In this document: positions 9,492 to 17,211 of the stretch, piece after piece
How the letters are laid out: each line of letters starts with the position of its first letter
Position numbering within the stretch: the first letter of the stretch is position 1
NCBI GenBank assembly: GCA_947631395.1
Contig: CANRLF010000001.1
Span: 208,412 to 272,411 of the forward strand
DNA: 64,000 nt
DNA from: an uncultured Oscillospiraceae bacterium
Lineage (GTDB): Bacteria; Bacillota; Clostridia; Oscillospirales; Oscillospiraceae
Direction of reading: 5' to 3'
The notes under the pieces: generated by a model
Seen by the model: the letters and a program-made list of their open reading frames with translations, nothing else
Told to the model about the DNA's origin: nothing
Database searches by the model: none
Program-made: the position numbers and the translations under genes

Positions 9492-9521
9492 AGTATATGG
9501 GTGTTGTCCCGGTATTATGAT
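9492..9521 (-). promoter_or_regulatory. Predicted sigma-E promoter of sipL
   Basis: Minus strand ATCATAAT (9521-9514), 14-bp spacer, CATATACT (9499-9492). Against the sigma-E consensus (GKMATATT, 14-15 bp, CATACANT) the -35 matches 6 of 8 and the -10 matches every defined position but one. Leader of about 42 nt to the GTG start. Confidence 0.55.
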
Positions 9522-9528
9522 ATTTTTT

Positions 9529-9678
9529 TCAGCAACGCTTCCTTATGGTCAGGCCGAGGCATATGAGGAATACGCCCATGACGAACCACCAGAAGGACGT
9601 GGGCAATACAAGGGACAGCACTATCATCACGCCGGCACACGCTATGATACCGCCAATAAGTCTACCGTGTCTTTTCAT
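9529..9678 (-). CDS. Small two-helix membrane protein (49 residues)
   Basis: ATG at 9678 preceded by GGGGGTGCTGGC; TGA at 9531-9529. The protein begins MKRHGR, has a hydrophobic helix (about 7-25), a turn with LPTSFWW and a second helix (about 29-44), and ends in IRKRC, predicting a hairpin with both ends cytoplasmic. It sits between rsgA, after that gene's terminator, and sipL. Short two-helix proteins of this type occur in Clostridia; no function is known to me. It is probably real because of the start site and the sharp hydrophobicity pattern. Confidence 0.62.
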   Translation of the reverse strand: MKRHGRLIGGIIACAGVMIVLSLVLPTSFWWFVMGVFLICLGLTIRKRC

Positions 9679-9726
9679 GCCAGCACCCCCGGATAAGTAT
9701 CAAGACATCATATGCGCAAGACCGGC

Positions 9727-9764
9727 AAAAAATAAGGGCGCGCCGGGAATTTTGGCGCGTCCTT
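9727..9764 (-). terminator. rsgA terminator
   Basis: Stem AAGGACGCGCC / GGCGCGCCCTT on the minus strand (9764-9754 / 9744-9734) with one A-C mismatch, then ATTTTTT. It overlaps the last base of the rsgA stop codon and marks the 3' end of the long cdaA-to-rsgA series. Confidence 0.75.
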
Positions 9765-10654
9765 CATTTATTTTGTTTTCGCTCCCACTCGTTGACGGAC
9801 TTGAGCTGTTCGTAGAGCCTGACGTAGCTTTTGTGGCGTGAGGGGGCTATGAGGCCGTCCTCTACGGCCTTCAGCACGGCGCAGCCCTTTTCCCTTACGT
9901 GGGAGCAGCCGACGAACTGACATTGGCCGATAAACGGCGCGAACTCGTGGAAGGCGTATTGAAGGTCCTCCGGCGTCAAAAGCTCCATCCGCTCGACGTC
10001 AAAGGAGGAGAAGCCGGGGGTGTCGGCGATGAGGGCGCCGTCGGAGGTCCTGAACATCTCCACATGGCGGGTGGTGTGCTTTCCCCGTCCGAGCTTTACG
10101 CTCACGTCCCCGACGGGGATGCCAAAGCCCGGGTCCAGGGCGTTGAGGACGCTGGATTTGCCCACGCCTGAGTTGCCGGTGAAAACACTGACGCGGCCTG
10201 AGAGAAGGCCCCGGAGCTCCTCTATCCCCTGCCCCGTGACGGCGCTGGTGCGGACGGCGCGGAAGCCGGAGCGGGAATATATGTCGTATAGCTCGTCGGC
10301 GCCGTCAAGGTCGCATTTGTTGAGGCAGACTATGACCTCAGCGCCGGCGCTCTCGGCGATGGCCGACATGCGGTCTATGAGGAAGGGCTCCGTCACGGGT
10401 ATGACGTTGGCGGCGATAATGACCATCTGGTCGATATTCGCCACTGGCGGCCTTGTGAAGGAGTTTTTTCGGGGGTGGATCGCGTCCACCACGCCCTCCT
10501 CGGGGGAGGCGTAGGTGAAGGTCACGTTGTCGCCGACCACGGGGGATGTCCTGTCATAGCGCATACGGCCCCGGGCGCGGCATCGGACCAGCTCCGATCC
10601 GGTATCGACGTAGTAAAAGCCGCTGAGGGCCTTTATTATTCTCCCGTCAGCCAC
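9764..10654 (-). CDS. rsgA: Ribosome small-subunit-dependent GTPase RsgA
   Basis: Circularly permuted GTPase that checks late 30S subunit maturation. The 296 residues show an N-terminal OB fold, G4 LNKCD (111-115), G1 GNSGVGKSS (160-168), G3 DTPG (211-214) in the permuted order, and the C-terminal zinc site C245-x4-C250-x-H252-x5-C258. The start is a GTG at 10654 that overlaps the prkC stop by 8 bp, with GAGGGAG at normal spacing; the frame is open further upstream but only as a shadow of the prkC C-terminal tail. Translational coupling to the kinase is likely. In Firmicutes the prpC-prkC-rsgA order is widely conserved. Confidence 0.96.
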   Translation of the reverse strand: MADGRIIKALSGFYYVDTGSELVRCRARGRMRYDRTSPVVGDNVTFTYASPEEGVVDAIHPRKNSFTRPPVANIDQMVIIAANVIPVTEPFLIDRMSAIAESAGAEVIVCLNKCDLDGADELYDIYSRSGFRAVRTSAVTGQGIEELRGLLSGRVSVFTGNSGVGKSSVLNALDPGFGIPVGDVSVKLGRGKHTTRHVEMFRTSDGALIADTPGFSSFDVERMELLTPEDLQYAFHEFAPFIGQCQFVGCSHVREKGCAVLKAVEDGLIAPSRHKSYVRLYEQLKSVNEWERKQNK

Positions 10655-12620
10655 TGGGCTGCACTCCCTCGCCAGGAGCTCCCATCTCCTCGTCGCCCGG
10701 GTTACCGCCGGGGTTATCGCCCGGGTTGTCGCCTGGGTCCTCGGGGGTATTCGGCCCGTTGGGATCCGGCTGATCGTCGGGGCCCGTGGGATCGTCCGGC
10801 GTGTCCGGCGGGTTGTCGGTATCGCCGGGCTGAGTCGTGGGGGGATTATCCTCCGGAGGGGGCGTCGTGGGCTCCGGGCCAAGGGAGATGTAAAATTCCA
10901 CCTCGGTCCCCTGCTCCACCTGGGTATCCGGCTCGTAATTCTGGAAGAACACGCGGCCCTTGGTGGCGGTCTCGCTATATTCCTCCTTCTTCACGCCCAC
11001 GAGGCCCTGGGCCTCAAGCCTGGACATGGCGGTGGTCTCGGTGAGGTTCGTAAGGTCGGGGACCTTGACGAGTATCACGTCGGGGCCGGTGCTGTACGTG
11101 AGATATACGGTCATGCCGTCCTTGAGTATCGAGCCCTTCTCGGGGACCTGCTCAAAGACGTAACCGGGGGTGTAGCTGTCGTTGGGCTGGGGCGTTACAA
11201 CACACTTGACCTTTACCGGCAGGAGCTCCAGCTCATGGACGGCCTCGCGGTAGTCCTGGTTTATATAGTCCTGCATCACAACGGATTTCTCGCCGGCAGA
11301 GACGGTTAGGATCACCTCGACAGGCACCTGCGAGGGCAGGAAGGAGTCGCCGTGCTTTGATACCTGGCCGATTATCTCACCCTCCGGTACGGTGTCGCTG
11401 TTTTCATATGTGGCCTTGAAGGTGTAATAACGCCTGTATTCCTCGTTGTTTATCACGTTCTCGTATTGCTCGCCCACAAAGTTGTGGATGGGCAGGCGCT
11501 CCTCGGGCTCCGGGAAGAAAAGGTCCTCGAGGAAGAAGTTCCACATTACCCAGAAGAGGAAGCCCACGAATATGATGACGCAGAGGGTTGCCACAAGGAC
11601 TGTGGTCTTGCTGGAACGCTTCCGGTTTTCCCTGTACTCCTCCGCCGTGGCGCGGCTGTTGACGGCGCCGTTGCCGCTGACGCGTCTTCTTGCGCGCTCG
11701 GCCTCCTTGGCGACGCGGCCGCTCGGTATGGCGCGGGTGGCGCTGATGTCGTCGGCCATGGACGGCACGGAGGAATAGTTGAAGCGGACGGAGGGATTTT
11801 TCCTGAAATCCTCAAGGTCGGCCAGCAGCTCAGTGGCGGACTGATACCTGGCACCGAGAGTGGGGGCCATGGCCCGCATGGTGATCTCCTCAAGGCCCAC
11901 GGGTATGTCGGGATTTATCTCCCGGGGCTGGAGGGGCACGGAGCTTATGTGCTGTATGGCGATGGACACCGCGTTGTCGCCCTCAAAGGGCAGACGGGAG
12001 GTGAGCATCTCGTACATGACGACGCCAACGGAGTAAATGTCGCTACGGGCATCCGCCGCGCCGCCCTTGGCCTGTTCGGGGGATATATAGTGGACGGAGC
12101 CCAGGGTCTGCTGGGTCAGGGTGCTCTGGGTGGAGAGGAGCCTGGCAATGCCGAAATCGGCCACCTTGACCGTGCCGTCCTTGAGTATCATTATATTGTG
12201 GGGCTTTATATCCCGGTGGATTATCCCGCGGGAGTGGGCGTGCTCCAGGGCCTTGGCGATCTGGGTCGTGAAATGAAGGGCCTCCTTCCAGTTGAGGATA
12301 CCCTTGCGGTTTATGTACTGCTTCAGGGTGATGCCCTCGATGAGCTCCATGACGATGTAATCCACGTTCTCTGAGTGGTTGACGTCATAGACCGACACGA
12401 TATTCGTATGCGACAGCATGGCGACGGCCTGGCTCTCGGCATGGAAACGGCGCCTCAGGTCCGGGTCCTGGGCCAGGTCGGACTTGAGGATCTTTATGGC
12501 CACGAAGCGGTTGAGCCGGTGATCCAGCGCCTTATAGACCACAGCCATGCCACCGGAGCCGATGCGCTCCAGTATCTCATATCTGTCGTCCAAATATCTG
12601 CCTATATACATATCATCCAT
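10647..12620 (-). CDS. prkC: PASTA-domain Ser/Thr protein kinase (PrkC/Stk1)
   Basis: Membrane kinase that senses peptidoglycan fragments and lipid II and controls growth, division and spore germination in Firmicutes. Of 657 residues, 1-270 form a Hanks-type kinase (G-loop GSGGM 21-25, Lys43 in VAIKIL, catalytic HRDIKPHN with Asp137, DFG at 155-157). A basic juxtamembrane stretch is followed by one membrane helix (about 339-361), then three PASTA repeats (about 375-590). The last 65 residues are an unusual Pro/Asp/Gly/Asn-rich extracellular tail. Start ATG with GGAGGTCATACTCA. It lies 45 bp after prpC and overlaps rsgA. Confidence 0.96.
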   Translation of the reverse strand: MDDMYIGRYLDDRYEILERIGSGGMAVVYKALDHRLNRFVAIKILKSDLAQDPDLRRRFHAESQAVAMLSHTNIVSVYDVNHSENVDYIVMELIEGITLKQYINRKGILNWKEALHFTTQIAKALEHAHSRGIIHRDIKPHNIMILKDGTVKVADFGIARLLSTQSTLTQQTLGSVHYISPEQAKGGAADARSDIYSVGVVMYEMLTSRLPFEGDNAVSIAIQHISSVPLQPREINPDIPVGLEEITMRAMAPTLGARYQSATELLADLEDFRKNPSVRFNYSSVPSMADDISATRAIPSGRVAKEAERARRRVSGNGAVNSRATAEEYRENRKRSSKTTVLVATLCVIIFVGFLFWVMWNFFLEDLFFPEPEERLPIHNFVGEQYENVINNEEYRRYYTFKATYENSDTVPEGEIIGQVSKHGDSFLPSQVPVEVILTVSAGEKSVVMQDYINQDYREAVHELELLPVKVKCVVTPQPNDSYTPGYVFEQVPEKGSILKDGMTVYLTYSTGPDVILVKVPDLTNLTETTAMSRLEAQGLVGVKKEEYSETATKGRVFFQNYEPDTQVEQGTEVEFYISLGPEPTTPPPEDNPPTTQPGDTDNPPDTPDDPTGPDDQPDPNGPNTPEDPGDNPGDNPGGNPGDEEMGAPGEGVQPSG

Positions 12621-12665
12621 TGAGTATGACCTCCAAATCGCTATTGGTCTGAGGGACGGCCGCCG

Positions 12666-13403
12666 TCAGCATTTGAGTATCACCGCGGTCACATTGTCCG
12701 TGGCGCCCCGTGACAGGGCGAGCTCCAAAAGCTCGCCACAGGCCTCCTGCGCCGTGTAGACGTCCAGGAAGGCGCTCAGCATCTCCTCGTCCGTCACCGT
12801 ATTCGAAAGCCCGTCTGAGCAGAGTATGATCCCGTCGCCGGGCTTCAGCCCAACGGAGAAGAAATCCGCGTCCACGTCCTTCGACGTACCGACGGCCCTG
12901 GTGATAAGATTTTTGTTCGGGTGGTTTATCGATTGCTCGCGGGTTATATCGCCGCGCTCCACCATGTCCTCAACCACCGAGTGGTCCCGGGTCACCTGGC
13001 GGATGGCGCCGTCGGATATGTGGTAGGCGCGGCTGTCGCCCACATTCATCACCGTGGCGTCGCCGTCCATCACCACCGCGGACACGAGCGTTGTGCCCAT
13101 TCCGCGGCACTGCGCGTCGGTCTTGCCCAGGTCATAAACGGCCCGGTTGGCCTTTCTGAGGGCATCCTTCATAAGCCGGCATACAGCGCCGGTGACACGG
13201 GCGTTTTTCAGCCCGTCACGGACCTCACCGGCAAAGACCGTGGCCGCCAGGGAGCTTGCCACATTGCCGGCGTTATGTCCGCCCATACCGTCGCACACCA
13301 GCAGAAGCGCGACACCCTCGTCCTCGGTCTCCTGATATACATAGCATGAGTCCTGATTGTCCTTGCGCACTTTTCCTCTGTCAGTTACAGCGCCAAGATC
13401 CAT
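12666..13403 (-). CDS. prpC: PP2C-family protein phosphatase (PrpC/Stp1)
   Basis: Metal-dependent Ser/Thr phosphatase that reverses PrkC phosphorylation. The 245 residues carry the PP2C motifs: TDRGKVRKDNQD near 7-18 (metal Asp), LLVCDGMGGHNAG near 35-47, VGDSRAY near 121 and the late CSDGLS and DNVTAV metal motifs. No membrane segment, so cytoplasmic. Start supported by GAGGTGGGTCTATG; it lies 9 bp after rlmN and is followed directly by the kinase gene, the standard partner arrangement. Confidence 0.96.
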   Translation of the reverse strand: MDLGAVTDRGKVRKDNQDSCYVYQETEDEGVALLLVCDGMGGHNAGNVASSLAATVFAGEVRDGLKNARVTGAVCRLMKDALRKANRAVYDLGKTDAQCRGMGTTLVSAVVMDGDATVMNVGDSRAYHISDGAIRQVTRDHSVVEDMVERGDITREQSINHPNKNLITRAVGTSKDVDADFFSVGLKPGDGIILCSDGLSNTVTDEEMLSAFLDVYTAQEACGELLELALSRGATDNVTAVILKC

Positions 13404-13412
13404 AGACCCACC

Positions 13413-14486
13413 TCATTTCTCTTCTTTCAGCTGTCTGTTACGCCGAAGCTGGCCGCAACTGGCCTCTATGTCCGGGCCGAGCTTCCTGCGGACTGTCACA
13501 TTTATCCCGCGCTTTTCAAGAGTCCCGATAAAGGTCCTGAGCGTCTCGGGCCGGGAGGGCTTGAGACGGCTCTCCGGCACGTCGTTGAGGGGTATGAGGT
13601 TCAGGTGACAGCCGGTCCCGGCCAGCTTGTCCGCCAGAAGCCCCGCGTGATACGGAGTGTCGTTCACGTCCCTTATCATGGCGTACTCGAAGGATATACG
13701 CCTGCCGGTCCTTTTGAAATATCTCTCGCAGGCGTCCAGGACGGCGTCCACGCCGTAGGCCCTGTTCACCGGCATTATTTTTGACCGGGTCTCGTCATCC
13801 GGCGCGTGGAGGGACACCGACAGTGTTAATTGTAAATCCAAATCGGCCAGTTTGTCAACTTTTTCTGTCAATCCGCAGGTGGAAAGTGAAATATGCCTCA
13901 TCCCGATGTTCATGCCGTCGGGGTGATTTACGAGCCGCAGGAACCTCACCACGTTGTCGAAATTGTCAAGGGGCTCCCCTATCCCCATCATAACGATATT
14001 GGAGATCCGAAGGCCGGAGTCAGCCTGGGAGAATATGACCTGGTCAAGTATCTCCGAGGCGGAGAGGTTCCGGACCTTACCGCCGATGGTGGAGGCGCAG
14101 AACACGCAACCCATGGGACAGCCCACCTCGCAGGATACGCACACGGTGTTGCCGTGCTCATAGCGCATGACGACGCTCTCCACGAAATTGCCGTCACGGA
14201 GCCGCCAGAGGTATTTGACGGTCCCGTCAAGGCCGGATACCTGCTTGCGCTCAACGTCGACTCCGGCGATATAAAACCGCTCGTTCAGCCTGGCCCTCAG
14301 GTCCTTTGATATGTCCGTCATCTCGTCGAAGGACCTTATCGGGGTGCCAAGCCACCTGAATATCTGCTTTGCCCGGAACCGGGGCTCGCCCATTTTCGCA
14401 AGCTCCGCCTGGAGCTCCTCGGGCAGGAACGATTTTATATCAAGCTTATCGGTATTTTCTGTCAGATTTTCTTTTTCATCAAGCAT
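13413..14486 (-). CDS. rlmN: Dual-specificity RNA methyltransferase RlmN
   Basis: Radical SAM enzyme that methylates C2 of A2503 in 23S rRNA and A37 of some tRNAs. In 357 residues it shows the CxxxCxxC iron-sulfur motif (C123, C127, C130), the upstream methyl-carrying region with Cys116 in TVCVSCEVG, the GIGEPLDN motif, and the C-terminal conserved Cys in DIEASCGQL. The start at 14486 overlaps the rsmB end by 25 bp and has only a weak Shine-Dalgarno, so the exact N terminus is the least certain point. Confidence 0.96.
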   Translation of the reverse strand: MLDEKENLTENTDKLDIKSFLPEELQAELAKMGEPRFRAKQIFRWLGTPIRSFDEMTDISKDLRARLNERFYIAGVDVERKQVSGLDGTVKYLWRLRDGNFVESVVMRYEHGNTVCVSCEVGCPMGCVFCASTIGGKVRNLSASEILDQVIFSQADSGLRISNIVMMGIGEPLDNFDNVVRFLRLVNHPDGMNIGMRHISLSTCGLTEKVDKLADLDLQLTLSVSLHAPDDETRSKIMPVNRAYGVDAVLDACERYFKRTGRRISFEYAMIRDVNDTPYHAGLLADKLAGTGCHLNLIPLNDVPESRLKPSRPETLRTFIGTLEKRGINVTVRRKLGPDIEASCGQLRRNRQLKEEK

Positions 14487-15775
14487 ATAAAAAATCCGTC
14501 CGTGTCGCCGACGTGCGGCAATATGTCAGCCATCCCCGGGAATGTCCCGAAGGGCTCGGGCAAGGTGAAGCTCTGAAGCTCCATACCGGCGTTTTCGGCG
14601 AGAAATCTCTCGATTACGAGCTGATTTTCCGCCCTCAATACGGTGCATGTGGAATAAAGGAGCTTTCCGCCGGGCCGCACGTACCTTGCGGCGTTGGTCA
14701 AAATCTCAAGCTGTATGCCTGGGAGCCTCTGGATCTCCTCGGGGGTCTTATAGCGTATCTCGGGCTTTTTGCGGATGACGCCGAAGCCCGAGCAGGGCAC
14801 GTCGGCAATCACCGCGTCGAAAAGGCCGTACTCCGGGTGATATTCTCTCCCGTCCCCGGCGCGGGCGCTTACGGACCCAAGGCCGAGCCTGGCCGCGCCC
14901 TTTTCGATAAGGGCCGCCTTTTTCTCGTGAATATCGAAGGCCATGATCCGGCCCTCGTCCCTCATGGCGATGGCGGCGGCGAAGCTCTTGCCGCCGGGGG
15001 CGGCGCAGAGGTCGAGGACGCTCATCCCGGGGGTTAGCCCCAGGGCCATGACGGCGAACCTGGCCGCCGGGTCCTGAACGTAGAAAAGGCCGTTTTTGTA
15101 CGCCTCAAGCTCCTCGATGGGACCGGTCCTCATAAGGCGAAGGGCGTCACTGAGCATGGGGCAACTCTCCGTCTCAACGCCCTGCTCCGCAAGGCTCTCC
15201 GCAAGGCCCTTGGCGTCGGTCCTCAGGGTGTTCACCTGGGCCGTCACGGGCGACGGGGTGTTGTTCGCCCGCAATATTTCCTCGCAGGCGGTCTCGCCGT
15301 ACTGGCATACAAGCTCCCTTACGAGCCACAGTGGGTGACTATATTTGATTGAGAGATATATATCAAAGCTGTCAGCCTTAATATCGGTAAGGCAGTCCTT
15401 TTTCTCCGAAAGCCTTCTCAGCACCGCGTTTACAAGTCCCGCGGCGCGGGGGCACTTTCTTTTGGAAAGCTCCACCCCCTCGGACACGGCGGCCCTGTCG
15501 GGGACGCGGTCGAGGAAAACGATCTGGTAGGCCGAGAGCCTTAATATGTCAAGGACCTCCGGCGTGAGCTCCGCCATCCTTCGGCCGGAAAGCTCCTCAA
15601 GGCGGTAGTCGAGAAGCGCCGCGTTCTGCAAAACGCCGTTTACGATATTCCCCGCCAACGCCCTGTCCCGGCCGTCCATGCCGCCAATATTGGCAAGGAC
15701 CATGTCGGGCCTCGCGCCGTGACGGCGGTATGCCTCCAGGGCCAGGTAAGCGGCTTCTCTGGCGTTCACGGGCAT
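14462..15775 (-). CDS. rsmB: 16S rRNA (cytosine-967-C5)-methyltransferase RsmB
   Basis: Methylates C967 of 16S rRNA. The 437 residues have an N-terminal NusB-like helical domain (1-140) and a C-terminal SAM-dependent domain with the LDLCAAPGGKSF motif, the DVPCSGFGVIRKKPE loop and the STCTV motif; the two Cys are the RNA m5C catalytic pair. ATG at 15775 (alternatively GTG at 15769) overlaps the fmt stop, so coupling is likely even though no clear Shine-Dalgarno is seen. Confidence 0.95.
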   Translation of the reverse strand: MPVNAREAAYLALEAYRRHGARPDMVLANIGGMDGRDRALAGNIVNGVLQNAALLDYRLEELSGRRMAELTPEVLDILRLSAYQIVFLDRVPDRAAVSEGVELSKRKCPRAAGLVNAVLRRLSEKKDCLTDIKADSFDIYLSIKYSHPLWLVRELVCQYGETACEEILRANNTPSPVTAQVNTLRTDAKGLAESLAEQGVETESCPMLSDALRLMRTGPIEELEAYKNGLFYVQDPAARFAVMALGLTPGMSVLDLCAAPGGKSFAAAIAMRDEGRIMAFDIHEKKAALIEKGAARLGLGSVSARAGDGREYHPEYGLFDAVIADVPCSGFGVIRKKPEIRYKTPEEIQRLPGIQLEILTNAARYVRPGGKLLYSTCTVLRAENQLVIERFLAENAGMELQSFTLPEPFGTFPGMADILPHVGDTDGFFICLMKKKI

Positions 15776-16680
15776 ATGGGGTGCCCCCTCAGATAGTCCG
15801 CCGCCAACATGCGCTTTCCACCGGGGGCCTGGAGCTCGGTGACGGTGACGGTGCCGTCGGATGACGCTATCTCTATGCCGGCCTTATCGGCGGAAATGAG
15901 GCTGCCCGGAGGGGCGGATACGGCTTTTACCGTGGAGAAGGCCCTGAATATCTTGTATCTCTCCCCTTTTATCTCCGTCGTGGCCACGGGCCAGGGGTCA
16001 AGGCCGAGTATCCTGCTGACTATCATGCGGCCGGGCATGTTGAAGTCGAGCTCCGCCATTTCCCTGGTGAGCGGCGGGGCGAAGGTGGCCTCCTGCTCAT
16101 TTTGTGGAGTCCTCGTCACCGTTCCGTCCTCGATGCTTTTAAGCGTCTCGCAAAGAAGCTCGCCGCCCATTGGGGCCAGCCTTTCAAAAAGCTCCCCCGC
16201 CGTCTCGTCTTTTTTGATCTTTGTCCTTTTTACCCCGATGACGTCCCCGGCGTCCATAGCCTCGGCCATGAATTGGGCCGAGACACCGGTCTCCTCATCG
16301 CCGTTTATCCTGGCCCACTGTATGGGCGCGGCCCCGCGGTATTTGGGGAGGATCGAGCCGTGGATGTTAACACAGCCGCGGGGAGGTATGTCGAGTATGG
16401 CCCGGGGAAGTATCCGCCCGTAGGCCACCACGGCGATGACGTCCGGCCGGTGGCTTCTGATCAGCTCCGCCGCCGTACCGTCCCGGAGCTTCACCGGCTG
16501 ATAGACAGGTACGCCGCGCTCAAGGGCAAGTGTCTTTACCGGCGGAGGGGTCATTATCTGCTTTCGCCCCACGGGCTTGTCAGGTTGAGTGAACACGCCG
16601 ACAACGTCATATCCGCCGTCGAGGAGCATCTTAAGCGACACCGCCGCGAAATCCGGCGTACCCATGAAAAATATCCTCAT
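15766..16680 (-). CDS. fmt: Methionyl-tRNA formyltransferase
   Basis: Formylates Met-tRNAfMet for translation initiation. Typical length (304). The N-terminal GFMGTPDFA-like region (FFMGTPDFAAVSL), the catalytic HGSILPKYRGAAPIQWA segment with NIHGS near 106-110, and the C-terminal OB domain are all present. ATG overlaps the def stop by 4 bp (ATGA). def-fmt is the classic formylation/deformylation pair. In many Clostridia a zinc-metallopeptidase gene follows fmt; it is absent here. Confidence 0.97.
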   Translation of the reverse strand: MRIFFMGTPDFAAVSLKMLLDGGYDVVGVFTQPDKPVGRKQIMTPPPVKTLALERGVPVYQPVKLRDGTAAELIRSHRPDVIAVVAYGRILPRAILDIPPRGCVNIHGSILPKYRGAAPIQWARINGDEETGVSAQFMAEAMDAGDVIGVKRTKIKKDETAGELFERLAPMGGELLCETLKSIEDGTVTRTPQNEQEATFAPPLTREMAELDFNMPGRMIVSRILGLDPWPVATTEIKGERYKIFRAFSTVKAVSAPPGSLISADKAGIEIASSDGTVTVTELQAPGGKRMLAADYLRGHPICP

Positions 16681-17186
16681 TCGCTGTCCTCGCTGAGGCT
16701 CTCAAGCTCCTCGTCGGAGAGTATCCTCTCGGCCCTCTCGGTGAAGAGGTGGCCGTCCAGGTGGTCGATCTCGTGGCAGAAGCATCTGGCGGTGAGGCCG
16801 GTGCCCTCCGCCTCAAAATAGTTGCCGAACCTGTCCTGGGCCCTGACCCGGACGTGCTCCGGGCGCTTGACGATGCCGTACACTCCGGGGACGGATAAGC
16901 ACCCCTCCTGCCCCTCCTGCTCGCCGTCCTCGGCGATTATCTGGGGGTTGACGAGCTCGATTATCTGCTCTGATGGGGTGAGGCCCTCCTTATTCGTGTC
17001 CATGACAAGCACGGCGCGGCGGAGCACGCCCACCTGGGGGGCGGCAAGGCCCACGCCGTCGGCGTCAAGAAGGGTCTCGCGCATGTCGTCAAGAAGTATG
17101 CCGAGGCGCTTATTGAAGTCGGTCACCGGGCGGCACTTTTTAAGAAGTATGGAGTCCCCCTCGGTGCGAATATTCCTCATTGCCAT
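16677..17186 (-). CDS. def: Peptide deformylase
   Basis: Removes the N-formyl group from nascent proteins. The 169 residues contain all three family motifs: GVGLAAPQVG (I), EGCLSVPG (II, metal-binding Cys) and HEIDHLDG (III, two metal His and the catalytic Glu). Start supported by GGAGAAGATTTTTATG. It lies 25 bp after priA and overlaps fmt. A C-terminal acidic tail (SDEELESLSEDSE) is slightly longer than the minimal enzyme. Confidence 0.97.
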   Translation of the reverse strand: MAMRNIRTEGDSILLKKCRPVTDFNKRLGILLDDMRETLLDADGVGLAAPQVGVLRRAVLVMDTNKEGLTPSEQIIELVNPQIIAEDGEQEGQEGCLSVPGVYGIVKRPEHVRVRAQDRFGNYFEAEGTGLTARCFCHEIDHLDGHLFTERAERILSDEELESLSEDSE

Positions 17187-17211
17187 AAAAATCTTCTCCT
17201 TGTTCCGGGCG

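Noticed and set aside
10655..10882. Arg/Pro/Thr-rich N-terminal extension of rsgA
   Set aside because: It is the shifted-frame shadow of the PrkC low-complexity tail; RsgA length and the GTG at 10654 fit without it.
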